DNA of 64,000 nucleotides from Phyllostachys edulis (GCA_036346405.1 CM070548.1:86945333-87009332), one strand, 5' to 3'; shown: positions 22,322-33,795, numbered from the stretch's first letter. Notes: generated by a model from the sequence alone, not told the origin. Made by a program: numbers and translations.

Positions 22322-23406
22322 TTGGCCAACACAAGGCGGTCAATCCGGCACCCGAAACCAGAGAAACACATCTTCTGGAAAAAGCTGACCGGGTCACTTA
22401 ACCCAGAGGTCCGGTCAGACCGGCCAACACATGGCCGTCAGACTAGGGTCCCACTGGTCAAACATGGCAGTCAGACCGCCAGAATAAGAAACAGGCACAT
22501 AGCTCGGTCAAACTCTCAATGACCGGTCAGACCACCCAAAAGCCTACGGTCAGACCGCTAGAGCTAAGAAACAAGGATTTTTACATTTCGAAAGAACTCA
22601 ATTTGCAAAACACATTTGCCAATTGATGCGCGATGCAAACAAGGGTTAAAGACGAGATTCTCAACAACTTGCAAAACACATTTGCCAACTTTTATAATCA
22701 CACTAGAAGGAATAAGGTACATGGACTTAAATCATTTGCAAAACACATTCGCAAACTAAAGTCACATGCTACAATGATTATGCATGAGCCTCAACTATTT
22801 GCAAAATACATTCACAAATATTGGCAACATGCTAACGAGAGTTAGAGTAAGTACAACGAGCTATCAACACATGACACTCTCAAGCTACTAGTCAAGACCC
22901 CTCTTAATAGTACGGTAATCTATACTAGCAATTCAGTCTTCCAACAAAACACTAAGACCAGTAAACCATTAGGAATACATCCTTAGCCCTAACTAGTCAT
23001 ACATTTGCTTTGCACATTCACTTGAAGCTTGATGACACACATCTTCTCTTCAGACCGGGCATTGACTCGATAATCATCAACACATGGTGATTTTCTTTTC
23101 TTGGAGATCTTGATATGCATCAACACATGATGCATCCTTTACTCCAAGCTCTTGACTTCAATATCATCAACACATGATGATCTTCTTCACTTCGGGATCT
23201 TGACTTAAACATCATCAACACATAATGATTTTCTTCATCCTGAGTCTTGACTTGATGACGATTAACTTATGATGTCATCCAAAGTCTCCATCATCATGGA
23301 ATATAATCTATTCATCCAACTCATGAAAAATATTAATTCCATATGACGATTATCATTAATTACTAAAATACTCTATCAACTCATAATGGCAGGTCTAGAT
23401 TTTTCA
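22322..23406 (-). mobile_element. Fragment of a second Sirevirus-type LTR
   Basis: On the minus strand it begins TGAAAAATCTAGACC at 23406, parallel to the start of the LTR at 12069. A block around CTCTCAAGCTACTAG (22878) matches the block at 11785 in that LTR. The body differs, with ACCGGTCAGACCGCC words (22395-22560) in place of CGGTAGTACCG. It is therefore another family. The side facing copy B is truncated at 22322. The 5 bp outside its start, TCGAG (23407-23411), should be its target duplication; I did not find the partner. Confidence 0.65.
23060..23290. repeat. Tandem repeat with CATCAACACATGATG units
   Basis: Four to five units of about 55-60 bp each contain ATCATCAACACATGRTG followed by a CTTCT-rich spacer and a TCTTGACT word. 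They lie within the LTR fragment. Confidence 0.75.
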
Positions 23407-23760
23407 TCGAGGTCGGTGGAGAGGTAGCCAGGGTCGCGCATGCCGGGGGGAGAGGATGAAGAGGGGGAAGGAGATCTGACGGCGGGGAGGTGGATTTGGT
23501 CGGGGGAGATCGATTGGACCGACGGCGGCAACGTCACCGTAGTTGTGTCATGACGGTGACACTGTACAAGACACTCTTATCGTAAGAGTGTCTTGTGCAG
23601 TGAAACGTGGTGTCACAACTGGCGGAGACGGGAAGCATGGCGGCGTCGGCGACGGGGTCGGGGAGAAGGCGCGACTTGGGGGCGGCCATCGGGGAGGAGG
23701 CTTTGGGCGGCGACGTCAAGGTCGGGGAGTGACAAGTTAGGGCGCAAACCCTAGCGGGCT
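23407..23760 (-). pseudogene. CACTA-1 leader exon remnant
   Basis: Read on the minus strand, sequence near 23755-23720 (CGCTAGGGTTTGCGCCC...AACTTGTCACT) closely parallels a stretch in CACTA-2 at 35760-35785, so both elements share a promoter-proximal leader. An ATG at 23689 opens a short GC-rich frame (MAAPKSRLLPDPVADAA). It is interrupted by the palindrome at 23541-23620 and then cut at 23407 by an LTR. I infer the 5' exon of the element's TNPD-type gene, the rest of which has been lost. Confidence 0.5.
23541..23620. repeat. 80-bp palindrome inside the CACTA-1 leader exon
   Basis: The arms (23541-23580 and 23581-23620) are imperfect reverse complements. Their inner 20 bp (ACAAGACACTCTTA and its complement) are exact, and the outer ends read AGTTGTG and CACAACT. 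It looks like a minute foldback insertion or a structured repeat. No target duplication is evident. Confidence 0.7.
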
Positions 23761-23764
23761 CCTA

Positions 23765-23835
23765 CTAATAAATAGATATCAGAAACGGATTTATTATGGA
23801 ACCGTCTGTGATACGGTTCCAATAAATAACCATTT
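23765..23835. repeat. Isolated CACTA subterminal motifs
   Basis: A small group of AACCGTCTGTGATACGGTT-like words lies just upstream (minus-strand sense) of the leader exon. It is in the same relative place as the array at 35810-36000 in CACTA-2. Confidence 0.6.
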
Positions 23836-24051
23836 TTTTTACTGGCATGGGGCGTGGCGTTTTTGGTGTTCTCCGTACGTGCACTCAACTAATTAAAATG
23901 ATTCACAGGTACATAACCACATGAGGTACCTACTTCACAATAAATAAGTAAATTCTAGGGTAATAAACAGTAAAATTGAAGACAAAGGGATATACTTTAC
24001 CAAAGACTATCGACAATTCAGTGGTGGCGGGACGATAAAAAAAGACGGCTT

Positions 24052-24627
24052 TTACATCACAGACGATAAAAAAAGGATCAGCGATCCTATCTTAGCCTTC
24101 AAATCTTTGTAAGCCTTCTCCTCGGCTTCAGTGGTGGTGGGATCAGCAACAGTCTGATCAAACACCTCCACCTGCTGTCTTCCACGCTCCAATTGTGCTT
24201 GTAGCCGTTCAGACTCCATAACCAAGTACACGATAGCCCAGAGGCCATCAACCCTGGCCTCCTCCATCTCGGCGAGGTCGACTCGCTCTCCTGCCATCCG
24301 GATGTCGTCCTTGACTCTCCGGATTGCATCCTTGGTGCAAATGAAGTAGTTCCAAAGGACGATCTCCATGATGAGGTTTACTCACCGGATGCTGGAGACC
24401 CTTGCATTGGTCCATCATAGGAGGAGCTCCAGTCGACCTATGATGGCCGCTATGGTCTCTGGTAGATCGGAGGGCCAAGAACGGATGGCATTGCGAACGG
24501 AAGGCTTGTTCGCAGCTTGGGCCAGGTTGCAACTAGAGAGGTACGAGTAGACAACCATAATGTAGGCCAATACGGCCGACACGAGAGGAGATGTTGGCTC
24601 TGGAGATGAAGAAGAGGGGGAAGCCAT
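24052..24627 (-). pseudogene. Small broken gene in the CACTA-1 right arm
   Basis: A minus-strand frame of about 192 codons runs from the ATG at 24627 (MASPSSSSPEPTSP) to 24052 with only two internal stops, both TGA, at about 24415-24417 and 24382-24384. The first part has a hydrophobic stretch (VLAYIMVVYSYL, about residues 20-31); the last part is charged and helical (MESERLQAQLERGRQQVEV) and coiled-coil-like. A TATA-like TTTATAAATAG lies about 65 bp upstream (24692-24702, minus strand). I do not recognise the family. It could be a gene carried by this CACTA lineage or a captured host fragment. A GTGAGT next to the second stop could be a splice donor, in which case one stop may be intronic. 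Confidence 0.5.
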
Positions 24628-24691
24628 TTCGACCAAACAGCATGTAGTTTGAAGAAGGAGGTTTATGAGAAATCACTTTCGGAAGCAGATG

Positions 24692-24702
24692 TCTATTTAT
24701 AA
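24692..24702 (-). promoter_or_regulatory. TATA box of the small CACTA-1 gene
   Basis: Minus-strand TTTATAAATAG is followed by a pyrimidine-rich leader and the ATG at 24627. Spacing fits a plant core promoter. Confidence 0.45.
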
Positions 24703-24841
24703 AACATGAGAGTCGCAGCGACTGGCGTGGGAGACGGAGAGATACAATGGGAGCTGTAGCGACCGGCGCGGGAGACGTAGAGATGACGTGGTGTGTTTAA
24801 ACGAGCAATCGAATGACGTGGTATATGTTTTTATTATCAAA

Positions 24842-25070
24842 GACGGTTTTAAGAACAAACTGTCAATGATATTACTAAATATCATATATGGTTATTGTTC
24901 AGAACCGTCACAGACGGTTTTCAATATAAACCGTCTGTGATATTACCTCTTCACATACAGTTTTAGCGCAGCCAGTAACACAGATGGTCTCTAAACTAAA
25001 ACCGTCTGTGATTGGATGTAATACAGATGGTTTTGGTCAACCGTCTGTGATGAGACGTCCAGTATTAGCC
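24842..25070. repeat. CACTA-1 right subterminal repeats
   Basis: About eight copies of the ACAGACGGTT / AACCGTCTGT motif in alternating orientation run up to the terminal inverted repeat, mirroring the array at 1813-2040. Confidence 0.85.
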
Positions 25071-25554
25071 TTTTGTAGTAGTGGTGGCAGTGGATGCTCA
25101 CCGATGATGGCGAGGACGGCAGTGGCGACACCATGACGGCGACCGGTGTGAAGACGAGTATTTTATCTTGTTTTTTTCTCTCTTTTCGTGAATTGAACTG
25201 TGATTATCGCTGATTGTAGTGTTTACAGAAATGGTAACAAATTGTTGTCTTCATGGAAATGGTCACGGATTCAAGTACAAACTAGTACTCAAAATTCTGT
25301 AAATTATTGTTGATTGTTGTGTGTTCATGGAAAGTGTGTATTTTTGTATAAGAAAAATTGAAAACTGATGATATCATAACTATTCTTAGCTCATTTGTAA
25401 AAGGGTATTTTAGACATTTATAATTAAAGCCAATAAATCAACCCAAGAAAAAGCTTGACTACCAAACATATTGACTTGGCTTAAAAGTAGACTGCTGCAA
25501 GCCAAAAAGTTAGTTTTAAGCCAAAAGTCCTCAGCCCAAACAAACATAGCCTAA

Positions 25555-26890
25555 ATAGCTTGTAGGAACTGAGCCCATCTTAGTTGGTGGGAGGTATGGG
25601 TGTACCACCTAGGTTTAAGTCTTCTTTGGCTCGAATTTTAGCTCGAATTTGATTGCCTATTTTTTATTAATTAAATGGATATCTAGTTACTCCTAGTTAT
25701 CCACATTTTAAAATTTGAATAGCCTGTGAATTAGGCGATTCTATCGTTAGTGTCCTCCGTTCCTTTTTTCTCATGCCCAAATGCACTCACAGGACTGCAA
25801 TGATTTGGTATAAAGAGAAGTATTACCAGTCATTGTCTGCATTTGCCACGCATGCAACTTTTTCAGGTAAACCAAGTTTTGTCTGTTTCAGTGCGTTCAG
25901 ATGAGTCATTAGTGATGACTGAATTAAAATTGCTCGACAGTGATTACATATCGATTTAGCTAATGTGGATTAGGACTTACCAATCATTGCTTTCCTCCGG
26001 ATTCCCCTTTTACAATGAATTGCACTCCATGCACGCCTCTTATTTTTAGCATAAAGGCATCTGGGACACGCAGCTACGTTTTCAGGTAACCGAAGGTATT
26101 CTGGTTAAGTGCATTCTGGATTGTCTGACAGCGGCTGCAGTTTACTTTACAGTTTACAAGGCGAAACAACGTTTGATTTTAATTAGGCTTTCACTTTATC
26201 TTCTTTTCGTGATGAATGGAATATATAACACTTAAATCTTCTAGACCTCCTCCAATCTGTCACAGCAACTCACCAAGAGATCACCTGCTGCTAATTTGCC
26301 ACAGATAGCTAGCTAGCTGGCTAGCTAGGCATACTGGTTTTTTTTGATGTAAACTGATACTGAATACCTAATTCTCCTCATACCTCAGGCACTTTACGTG
26401 GCTGGTTACATTACATGATTTACCTATCAGGCTCTCCGCTCTGACCTGAAACCAACGTGACGTTCCTATCATTGCATTTGCAAAGCCTGTCGCGCTCCGA
26501 TTGCGCCCCACTAGCTACCACCCCGCGTCCCCTGCCTTTATCCACCGCGCGTTCGCGAACGCGCAAGGACGACGACGACAAAACGGACGGGTGCAGGGAA
26601 CTGTGTGGCAGCTGCGTGAGCTGTCACTGCAGTGAGTCCGACGAAGAAGTGCAGTCCAGACGAGGAGGAGTTGCGGTAGTATGACTGTACGAGTACGATG
26701 AGCTGAGCCGTCGTGGTTTCAGCGCTGCAACCGTCTGGTAGCTTGCCGAAAAGGGTACGTCTTGCAGCAGCTAAAGTGGCATGCATACTTCTGAACTCTG
26801 ATGGCTAGTTGGCTACAGCCAACTAACTCACTGCCCTGTCCTATGGCCATGATTTTTGGAGGGCTTCAGTTGCTGCCATGCGTTTCAGAG
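25555..26890. other. Intergenic, no gene recognised
   Basis: This stretch is AT-rich with scattered simple words (AGCTAGCTAGCTGGCTAGCTAGG at 26305-26327). A moderately GC-rich patch at 26500-26720 has open frames on both strands but no recognisable domain. Nothing else can be supported. Confidence 0.5.
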
Positions 26891-27268
26891 AAGAATTTTT
26901 ATATATTAATTAACTCTTTTTTAAATTTTATTTTAAAATTAACCCTATGAACTTTATTTCTAATTCTGATATCTTTGATCACGCCACCACACGTGACGTA
27001 ACAAAATAACATTATCACGTCAGTCCGTATCATGTCAAACTCTTGTTACGCCATCACCAGTGGCGTGACAGTGTTGTTTAGTCACGCCACTACTCATGAC
27101 GTGACAAAAAATGCGTTTTTAGCGTATTTATCCTATAGCGTGACAATGTTGTTTTGTCACGCCATGGGTGATGGCGTGACTAAAGGAGTTAGAATTAGAA
27201 ATAAAATTCGCCAGGGTTAACTTTAAAATAAAATTTTAAAAAGAGTTAATTAATAAAAAAAAGTTCTT
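26891..27268. mobile_element. MITE with about 80-bp inverted ends
   Basis: The ends (AAGAATTTTTATAT... and, in reverse, AAGAACTTTTTTTT...) are inverted repeats over roughly 80 bp, running through TTAATTAACTC, a TTTTAAATTTTA stretch and TTATTTCTAATTC. CAGAG flanks both sides (26886-26890 and 27269-27273). The 378-bp element has no coding capacity. Its centre is full of GTCACGCCA / TGGCGTGAC words in both orientations (26975-27182), giving nested hairpins. The superfamily is unclear. Confidence 0.75.
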
Positions 27269-27746
27269 CAGAGAATGAGATTAAGCCTTCTCCAGATAAG
27301 TAGTGAGCGATCCATGTATATGTGCTATGGTAGGTCTGCTTGCTGCTTTTCCTATCACGCCTGATTGCTTCCTCCTATGCTCAGAAAATGACATGCTTGT
27401 TTGTTGTTACTGAACTACTGAGCAATGAACATCCCAAGGATTCCGACGGTTAAAATGGATTCATGCATTGTGCAAATACAACTCTAGCAGCACATAGCTC
27501 GATTTTTCCCACCACTTGTTTCAAATTCACTGTACTTGCCACCAATTCAACTTTCAGACCCTGTAAAAACAACTGAAGACAAGTCAAAAAAGTTGACTTC
27601 CTGGCAGCAGGTTCCTTGGTCTAAAATCTCCTGGGAAAAATGGAATCCAGTGTATCATGGCAATATTCAAGGTTAGGTCTGTTCCCTGCTTTTCTTTTGC
27701 TGATAGCCTTTTTCTATTATCAGAAAATGAAACGGCGCGCGCCCAC

Positions 27747-27824
<78 letters not shown>

Positions 27825-28053
27825 CTCAAATAAATTACGAAATGTCAAATGTTTTAGATTGTAATATTGAATCCATTTTCAATGATTAAATATCATGATT
27901 GCTTTTGACAAGACATGCCAGAAATATAAAGGACCTTTCAGCTTTGAGTGCTGGGGACTAGAGAAATAGTACATTTGAAGATTTTCGGTATCCTGTGGGA
28001 GCATAAGCTCCCCACTTAAAAACGCTTTTGGACAACCACATGACCTAATATAC
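27269..28053. other. Intergenic, with an AT microsatellite
   Basis: No gene is recognised. An uninterrupted (AT)n run of about 35 units fills 27750-27821. Frames rich in Tyr-Ile on either strand there are artefacts. Confidence 0.6.
27750..27821. repeat. (AT)n microsatellite
   Basis: About 36 perfect AT units are bounded by CCCACAG on the left and GAACTC on the right. Confidence 0.97.
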
Positions 28054-29420
28054 ATACACGTTAGCGTTATTCAGTGCTTACGTGCTGAATAGTTATTCTG
28101 CGTGTGAGCCGTTGTTTAGACCACGCTGCAAGACGCGCCAAGCGTCACCTCACGCTCCTTCTACACTACGCGAGGCGTGCCAACTCGCGCGTTTCCCGAA
28201 TGGGATCATTAGTAAAACACATGCGCATGCATTGCAATTGGCAGTAAAAGTCTCGGTATCATCTAATCTTGCAGTAAAACCCACGCGGATCCTTGTTTTT
28301 TATGTGAACATGTCTTTCTATTGTTTTAGCAATAACTTTTGATTGGAAGCTCCGATTCACGAACGGTTTACATCGGTAGTTTGGTGACGACGACGGTAAC
28401 AGAATGATATAAGTGTCGCAAAGAAACCTCTCTGTGCGTTTACTAAAAAGATTTACTGCATCGCTAAAAGAGAGTTACGGCAACCTCCACATGACTTTAC
28501 TACCATCTTAGCCAACTAGCACGGACAAATAGACAACTAACTAGTAAACAATCAGTTACTTGTTTTGTATATGAATGTTTTTTTTCTTGTTTTTGCAATA
28601 ACTTTTGATTAGAAGCTCCAATTCATGAACGGTTTTCACCGGTAGCTTGGTGACGACGAGGGTAATAAAATGATATAAATCTCACAAATAAAAACCTCTT
28701 TGTGCATTTACTAAAAAATATTTGCCGCATTACTAAAAAAGAGTTCCTACAACCTCCACATAACTTTACTACCATCTTAGCCAACTAGTACAAACAAGTA
28801 GACAACTAACTAGCAAATAATCAGTTCCATATTTTGTACATGAATGTTTATTTTCTTGTTTTCGCAATAACTTTTGATTGGAAGCTTCAATTCACGAACG
28901 GTTTTAACCGGTAGCTTAGTGACGACGAGGGTAACAGAATGATATAAGTATCACAAATAAAAATAAAAATCTCTCTGTGTGTTTAATAAATAAGATTTAC
29001 TGCATCGCTAAAAGAGATTTACTACAGCCTCCACACGGCTTTACGGTCATGCAGAGGTTACAGTAAATCTCTTTTAGCGATGCAATGAATATTTTTTAGT
29101 AAACGTACAGAGATATTTTTATTTGCGAGACTTATATCATTATGTTACTCTCGTCGTCACCAAGGTACCGGCGAAAACCGTTCGTGAATCAGAGCTTTCA
29201 ATCAAAAGGTATTGCTAAAACAAGAGAAAGACCCATTTACGTACAAAACAAGGATCCACGTGGGTTTTACTACCATATTGGATGATACCGGGACTTTTAC
29301 CGCCGATTCCACACGGAAGCGACGAAGTAGTCGCGCGCGCTTAGCTTAAGCAGTAAGGGGGTGGCACACCGTGCGCAGAATAACTATTCACCACGCGAGT
29401 GCTAAATAACATGTGTGTGG
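28054..29420. mobile_element. Large inverted-repeat (foldback) element with internal copies
   Basis: The outer arms are inverted repeats. The left arm (28054 to about 28480) begins GTTAGCGTTATTCAGTGCTTACG and includes GAATAGTTATTCTGCG; the right arm, read in reverse from 29415 to about 29050, matches it through GGATCCTTGTTTT, GAACGGTTT...GGTGACGACGA and CATCGCTAAAAGAG. Between the arms lie two more direct copies of the inner half (about 28560-28800 and 28840-29040). No coding sequence is seen and no superfamily is assigned. Related copies flank CACTA-2. Confidence 0.65.
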
Positions 29421-29478
29421 GTGTGCGTGTGTGTATATACACACACGCGCGCACATATACACATGCACACACACACAT
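29408..29478. repeat. Alternating purine-pyrimidine tract
   Basis: TG repeats, then TATATA, then CA repeats form a self-complementary tract that could adopt a hairpin or Z-form. It lies between the foldback element and a short inverted repeat around TTCTACGCTCA (29479-29522). Confidence 0.8.
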
Positions 29479-29811
29479 TATTCTGCACTTGAGCGTAGAA
29501 TAAGTTATTCTACGCTCAGGCCAGCCAATCGCGCGCCAACCGAGCCACCCCTACAGAGCGCAGAACAAGCCATTTTGGCCCACTAACCCACGATCTCCCA
29601 CGCGTGACGTCACGCGTCCAGTGCGCGCTATGACGAGGTGCGCCAGTAAAATGTAACGCGACGGTCAAAAGTAATTGTGGAGGTATCACCGCGTTATATT
29701 TTTTTTGTACAATTGTTTCATACGCGCATAACTGGATGTGCTAGTAAACTACAAGTGGAGTCTAGTAAATCTTTTTGTAACAGAGCAGTAACACTACTAC
29801 AGGAACCGACA

Positions 29812-30250
29812 TCACAGACGGTTCGGAACCGTCATCACAGATGGTTTCCGAACCGTCTATGTTTGTTGGTCTGTGATAACAGATATTATCATAGACGGTA
29901 CAAAACCGCTCGTGATACGAATATCACTGACGGTTTTATTAAAAACCGCTCAGGAAGTCAGTATCACGCACGGTTTGAAGTAAAACCGCTCGTGATATGA
30001 GAATATCACGACGGTTCTAAATAAAAACCGTCAGGATAGGAGAATATCACGACGGTTCTAAATAAAACCGGCCGTGATTTTCGAATATCACAGACGGCTT
30101 TTGTGTAGAACCGCTCGTGATATTCTCCTATCACGCACGGCTTTTTGTAGAACCGTCGTGATATTTCGCTATCACTGACGGTTTTTGCGCCGAAACCGCT
30201 CGTGATACTTGCCTTCGCTGCACGGTTTTAACACAAAACCGCTCGTGATA
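29812..30250. repeat. CACTA-2 left subterminal repeats
   Basis: About fifteen motif copies, mostly as facing pairs of TATCACNGACGGTT and AACCGCTCGTGATA types. They are more varied than in CACTA-1, with CTCGTGAT and CTCAGGAT replacing CTGTGAT in many units. Confidence 0.85.
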
Positions 30251-30479
30251 GCTCGCACTTCGCCCACAATTTTCAAGTTTTCCGCTAGCCTCAGAATTGC
30301 TAGCCATGCCCTCTGAAAACAAGCTTTCACGTAAAAATGATTCAAGCATTCACGTAAACAGATTCAAGGAGCCATGATAACTCAAAGTGATCATTACTCA
30401 AAATAAATTACAAAAGATCCGCATTTGTTCAAGTATTGTCGCTATAGTTACAACTAGATTACAATTGTTTTGCGTTGAG

Positions 30480-33400
30480 AGGTTTTAGTGGGGTGATGCT
30501 CGGGTTGGCGACGGAGTGAAACTCTCCGTTGTCGTTAATGATTTGTGTTGATAAAGGCGCAGAGCTTCCTCGAATGTCCTTGATCTCTTCCGCAACGAGT
30601 GAATCACATTGTAAATTCAAGGCCCGCCGCTAGCAAGAGTAAAGTGGTAAGATATATATATTTAAATTTATAATTAGGAAATAATTATTTCGAGATTGAC
30701 AAACCTCGTGATCCTTCTTCCTAGTCAGAAGGATTAGTCGCATATGATAGCGACGAGATTGCACATAACTCATCATCTTTTTGTCAGCAGACCGCAAAAA
30801 TAGAATTACATATATAGGTATAGTCGGTTCGAGACGCTGTTATTATGAAGTATGATATAGGATTATAGTGTTGTAGCGCTGCATCGAAAATCCATCCTGT
30901 GTGTTAGTTAGGCGCTTTTCCATTGTATATTCCTTTGTTGGCAACATAATTGATGAACGACCTACATGATTCAAAAGGTTATCCTCGGCCATTTCAAACG
31001 AATGAAGACTACAATAAAGTTATATAGGAGGAAATGAGCATACCTCTCGAGTATTCCTCTTAGAGTGTCAAGTCGTGCTTGTTGCGGTTTAGGGAATCAA
31101 GGTATATCACATGGTTCCTCTTGGGTATAATAACTAAAAGGATCCAAAGGGTACCTACTCATGTATGTCGCTATAGTCATTAAACCTAAGTTTGTGTCAC
31201 AGATAAAGTACAAATGAAATTTGTATAGTAAGTAGTGACACTTACCCTCGGTTGTAGGGCACCACTATGTACTTCATGTTCGTCTGACGAAGCAATGACC
31301 TCGTTATGTATTTCTCGACGAAGGATGAGTCTTGTTGGATGGTTTGCAACGATACCACATGTGGGTCGAGGAAACCCAATCGGTTCTTTCCATTCCTGAC
31401 ATTTTTCAAAGATATATCTATACATAAGCAATGAGTTGTGATATTTATTGGTATTACATGAATGTAGAACTTGATTGTACGCGCACTTATAGTGTCCAAC
31501 ATCGAGAAGCGAGACGCCGAGGCCAACGAGGTTGAATAGTTGAAATAAGTCATTGAAGCCCACGACGAAGTACCTCGTCCGCTGAAGAAATACTTGTCCT
31601 CAGATTCGACGGTGATTCCAAAGATCGCACCCTTCTTTTGGGTTCGCCATACCGTGCATGCAAAGCCCGACAAGCATATCCAAAGCAGACATCATGTGAC
31701 GGAGCACAATGGTTTTCCGATGATGTAGTTCCTGTATCGCGGACTTCCGGACTTGGGAGGCGCTTTAACGTTTAGGATTTCGATTTGGCCTTAGCGATTG
31801 GCGGCGTCTTCTTGTGAGACGACTTCGGGAACGGATATCTGACGCTTTTGTCTTTCCTTGGCGCCTTCTCCACGGAATCAAGAGGTGGCCTTATGAGGCT
31901 AAACATGAGGTGGAGTCATCGAGGGTCCCGCTGGAGAGGAATGGTCGTGTCCAGATCGCAAGATCTTTGGGTCCAGCGATGTTGTTCTTGGGCCATGGAT
32001 AAAAGAGAGGACGGCATCCCTTAGTGTTGTGATCTCTTCGTCGGCAAATCTTCACGGACGGCTCGAAATTGACATGTACCATATCCACTGACCTGGCGTA
32101 ACTGCGCGCCACTGGCACCGGTCAGACCGCCCTTCCTCGTATGGATACACCATCCCCTCGCAATCTCAATACAAAGGGACCCATCCATCCTCACTTGAGC
32201 TTACAGGCGTCGGCTCCTACAAAACGACACGCAATTAGCTAAGGCATCCTATAGGTCTATCTTTGGTGCAATCCATAGATGTACGCTACCTTGATGTCGC
32301 TCTATCGAGAATCGGACGTCGTCATGTTCACAATTATGCGCGACGCGACGCCATCCGACGCCGAGGAGGACCGCCTCCCAATTAGCGGGCGGCTTGAGAC
32401 CGCCGCTCATGAGTATATCCATTTGACTCGCAATGCCGCCATCTCTACTTGAAATTGGTTAGTAATCATCTGCACTAACCGTTGTCGTGTTTCGCCTTGG
32501 ATCTCTTCCTAGTCCTATACGCGATGAGTCGTCCGCGAATCCATGACTCCAAGGCACGTTAACCCCAAAGCCTCGCGTGCAACCCGGTGCTCCTTGTTTC
32601 CCAAGGTCAGAGATAGTATATCATTCTCCTCGCTCGCATGGAAGGAGCCTTGGGAAGCTTGGGCGATCAAGTCACGCCGCAAGAGGTCATCATGTTATTA
32701 TAGGCACTATGAAGTGATGGACTTATTAACAACTTAGTAGTTCGACATATTTACCACACGCTGGGACACTTCCCGGTCCTTTGGGTTTGTGAAGGAGATT
32801 TGCCCAAGACGAGACTTGTGCCTCGCTTAACCAATTTTAGGGAACGCTGGTCTGCGGACCTCGTGAAACGGGTTCTCCTTCTCCGCCGCCCATTCTCAGA
32901 TTTACCGCGCACCCGGTGCCGAAGTCCAAGGGTGAGTGTTTCAGGGTCCGAGAGCTTTGTGCGCCGACTTTGCTCCTTAAATTCGGCCGTCGTTTTATAG
33001 CCACAAAGGTGTCCCATGCTTCCGCGTCAAGAATTTGTATTTGCTGGAAGGGCGTTTGACCCTGTTCACGTTTCGTGACAAGAATGCTCTTGAAGGTCCT
33101 CCACGATTTACCCATCGTGAGCATCGCCGTCCGTCGACGCGTGCCACATGTGCTTCGAATAGTGAACTTCTCTCGAAAGTTCATCGCCACACAGCGCTTT
33201 TCGCTTTTTCGTCAGTCCTTCCACGCTGGTGTGGTGATGAGGACCCGTTCCTTGCAAGTATCCCGCAGATGGTCCGGAATCTCGCCACGATCTCTTGGGA
33301 CTCAGAGGGACCCCAAAGTCACCGACCTCCGTGATGACCAATCGGCCAGAGGCATTTTCGATTGTCCTCTCGCCATCTCGCTCCGTGTCATTATCGCCGA

Positions 33401-33520
33401 CGGTGATTTGCCTCGTCGCCGCCTCTTCCATCTCATGGCGTCGGTTTGCGGCCTTGTCGGCGCCTCTTCCATCTCTGGCGTCGGTGTGATTTGGCGAAGA
33501 CGATGTCTCTGCCATCTCGC
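30480..33520 (-). pseudogene. CACTA TNPD-type gene: Transposase_24-like plus Ulp1-like domain, broken
   Basis: Minus-strand sequence encodes, in order but across shifting frames, pieces I recognise from plant Ptta/En/Spm (Transposase_24) proteins: IPDHLRDTCKERVLITTPAW (about 33290-33220), SWRTFKSILVTK (about 33105-33070), EAWDTFVAIK (about 33030-33000) and a LSLTLGNKEHR segment (about 32610-32580). Next comes a segment like GYARVSVDMVH...YPWPKN (32118-31990). The last part resembles the C48 (Ulp1) cysteine peptidase of such elements: GFLDPHVVS and FVEKYITRSL (31400-31290), then LLVIIPKRNHVIYLDSLNR (about 31145-31085) and SLRKRSRTFEEALRLYQHKS (about 30600-30540). Many frameshifts and stops, some perhaps introns, exclude a working protein. 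I could not see an intact catalytic triad. Confidence 0.7.
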
Positions 33521-33795
33521 TTACTTGCTATCTATATAAGTTACATATGCAATAAAATGGATTGCAAGTGTCCCAAATTAACATATACATTTAAACTTAA
33601 TAATATGCTCAACATGTGCAATATTAGCAAATAATCATAAATAATTCCAAAGATAAATATGAAACAATTAATCTCGTGAAGAAGTACAGAGGTTGACTAT
33701 AGAGATCAAGATGGCAAATGAAAAGTTGAATGAGCTCATACAGAGTACTAACATTCCTTAATCCACTAGCTTCTCTAAGGAAGCCTACTATCGAG

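Noticed and set aside
27584..27829. Tyr-Ile-rich frames near 27.7 kb
   Set aside because: Artefact of the (AT)n microsatellite.
33108..33539. Plus-strand frame of 154 codons at 33075-33539
   Set aside because: The opposite strand carries recognisable Transposase_24 segments, so the plus-strand frame is a shadow.
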